Source of the DNA: Xiphophorus maculatus
Lineage: Eukaryota > Chordata > Actinopteri > Cyprinodontiformes > Poeciliidae
DNA length: 64,000 nt
NCBI RefSeq assembly: GCF_002775205.1
Contig: NC_036461.1
Span: 20,556,015-20,620,014, forward strand
Reading direction: 5' to 3'
Each line of letters opens with the position of its first letter. Position 1 is the stretch's first letter. Below are positions 63,954 to 64,000 of this stretch, piece by piece. The translations under genes and the position numbers were made by a program. The notes under the pieces were generated by a model that saw only the letters and a list, made by a program, of their open reading frames with translations, did no database searches and was not told the DNA's origin.

Positions 63954-64000
63954 GCACCATCACATTATCACGACCGTTATCACAACGTTACTGCAAAATA

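Overview
The window is vertebrate nuclear DNA, almost certainly from a ray-finned fish, probably a percomorph. It has spliced genes with GT-AG introns and AT-rich introns full of microsatellites, Tc1-type and hAT-type miniature elements, a Rex3-like LINE 3' end with its GATG tail, and a tRNA-Asp-headed SINE. I see no prokaryotic operon structure. The gene order mark3 (+), creatine kinase B (-), trmt61a (+) is, from memory, the same order and orientation as MARK3-CKB-TRMT61A on human 14q32. Species cannot be named from sequence alone.

Layout. (1) 315-8377 (+): the last eight coding exons of a gene that I identify as znf839; its 5' part and zinc finger lie outside the window. One intron holds a 1.7-kb minisatellite of an 11-bp unit, and the last exon carries a 10-residue coding repeat. 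(2) 12090-18051 (+): a two-exon gene I do not recognise. It has a TATA box, a 15-codon first exon, a 3.65-kb intron made partly of degenerate tandem repeats, and a large exon encoding 24 copies of a charged 14-residue repeat followed by Ser-Pro repeats. Four tandem 91-bp units lie just 3' of it. (3) 18.6-26.4 kb: no intact gene. It holds degenerate motifs, a tandemly duplicated exon-like block and an integrase-type transposon remnant lacking its catalytic centre. (4) 26388-26733 (+): the last coding exon of mark3 (KA1 domain), with no other mark3 exon recognised upstream. (5) 30958-36240 (-): complete ckb, seven coding exons and 381 residues, plus a second intact, phase-compatible first coding exon at 34731-34908. 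(6) 42826-62082 (+): complete trmt61a, three coding exons and 304 residues, with introns of about 7.5 and 10.9 kb. (7) 62.3-64 kb: intergenic.

The genes do not form one pathway. ckb handles cytosolic phosphocreatine energy buffering. trmt61a is the catalytic subunit of the tRNA m1A58 methyltransferase. mark3 is a microtubule-affinity-regulating kinase. znf839 is a poorly understood nuclear protein. A roughly 1-kb direct duplication containing promoter-like sequence (CRE, ETS and E-box-like sites, TATA) flanks ckb on both sides, and part of the mark3 3' UTR is also duplicated, so this locus has been rearranged repeatedly.

The points most worth following up are the alternative ckb first exon, the unrecognised charged-repeat gene with its hairpin-capable 91-bp array, and the apparently orphaned mark3 terminal exon. 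All splice sites were assigned by eye from GT-AG signals, reading phase and remembered homologues; no alignment or database search was run.
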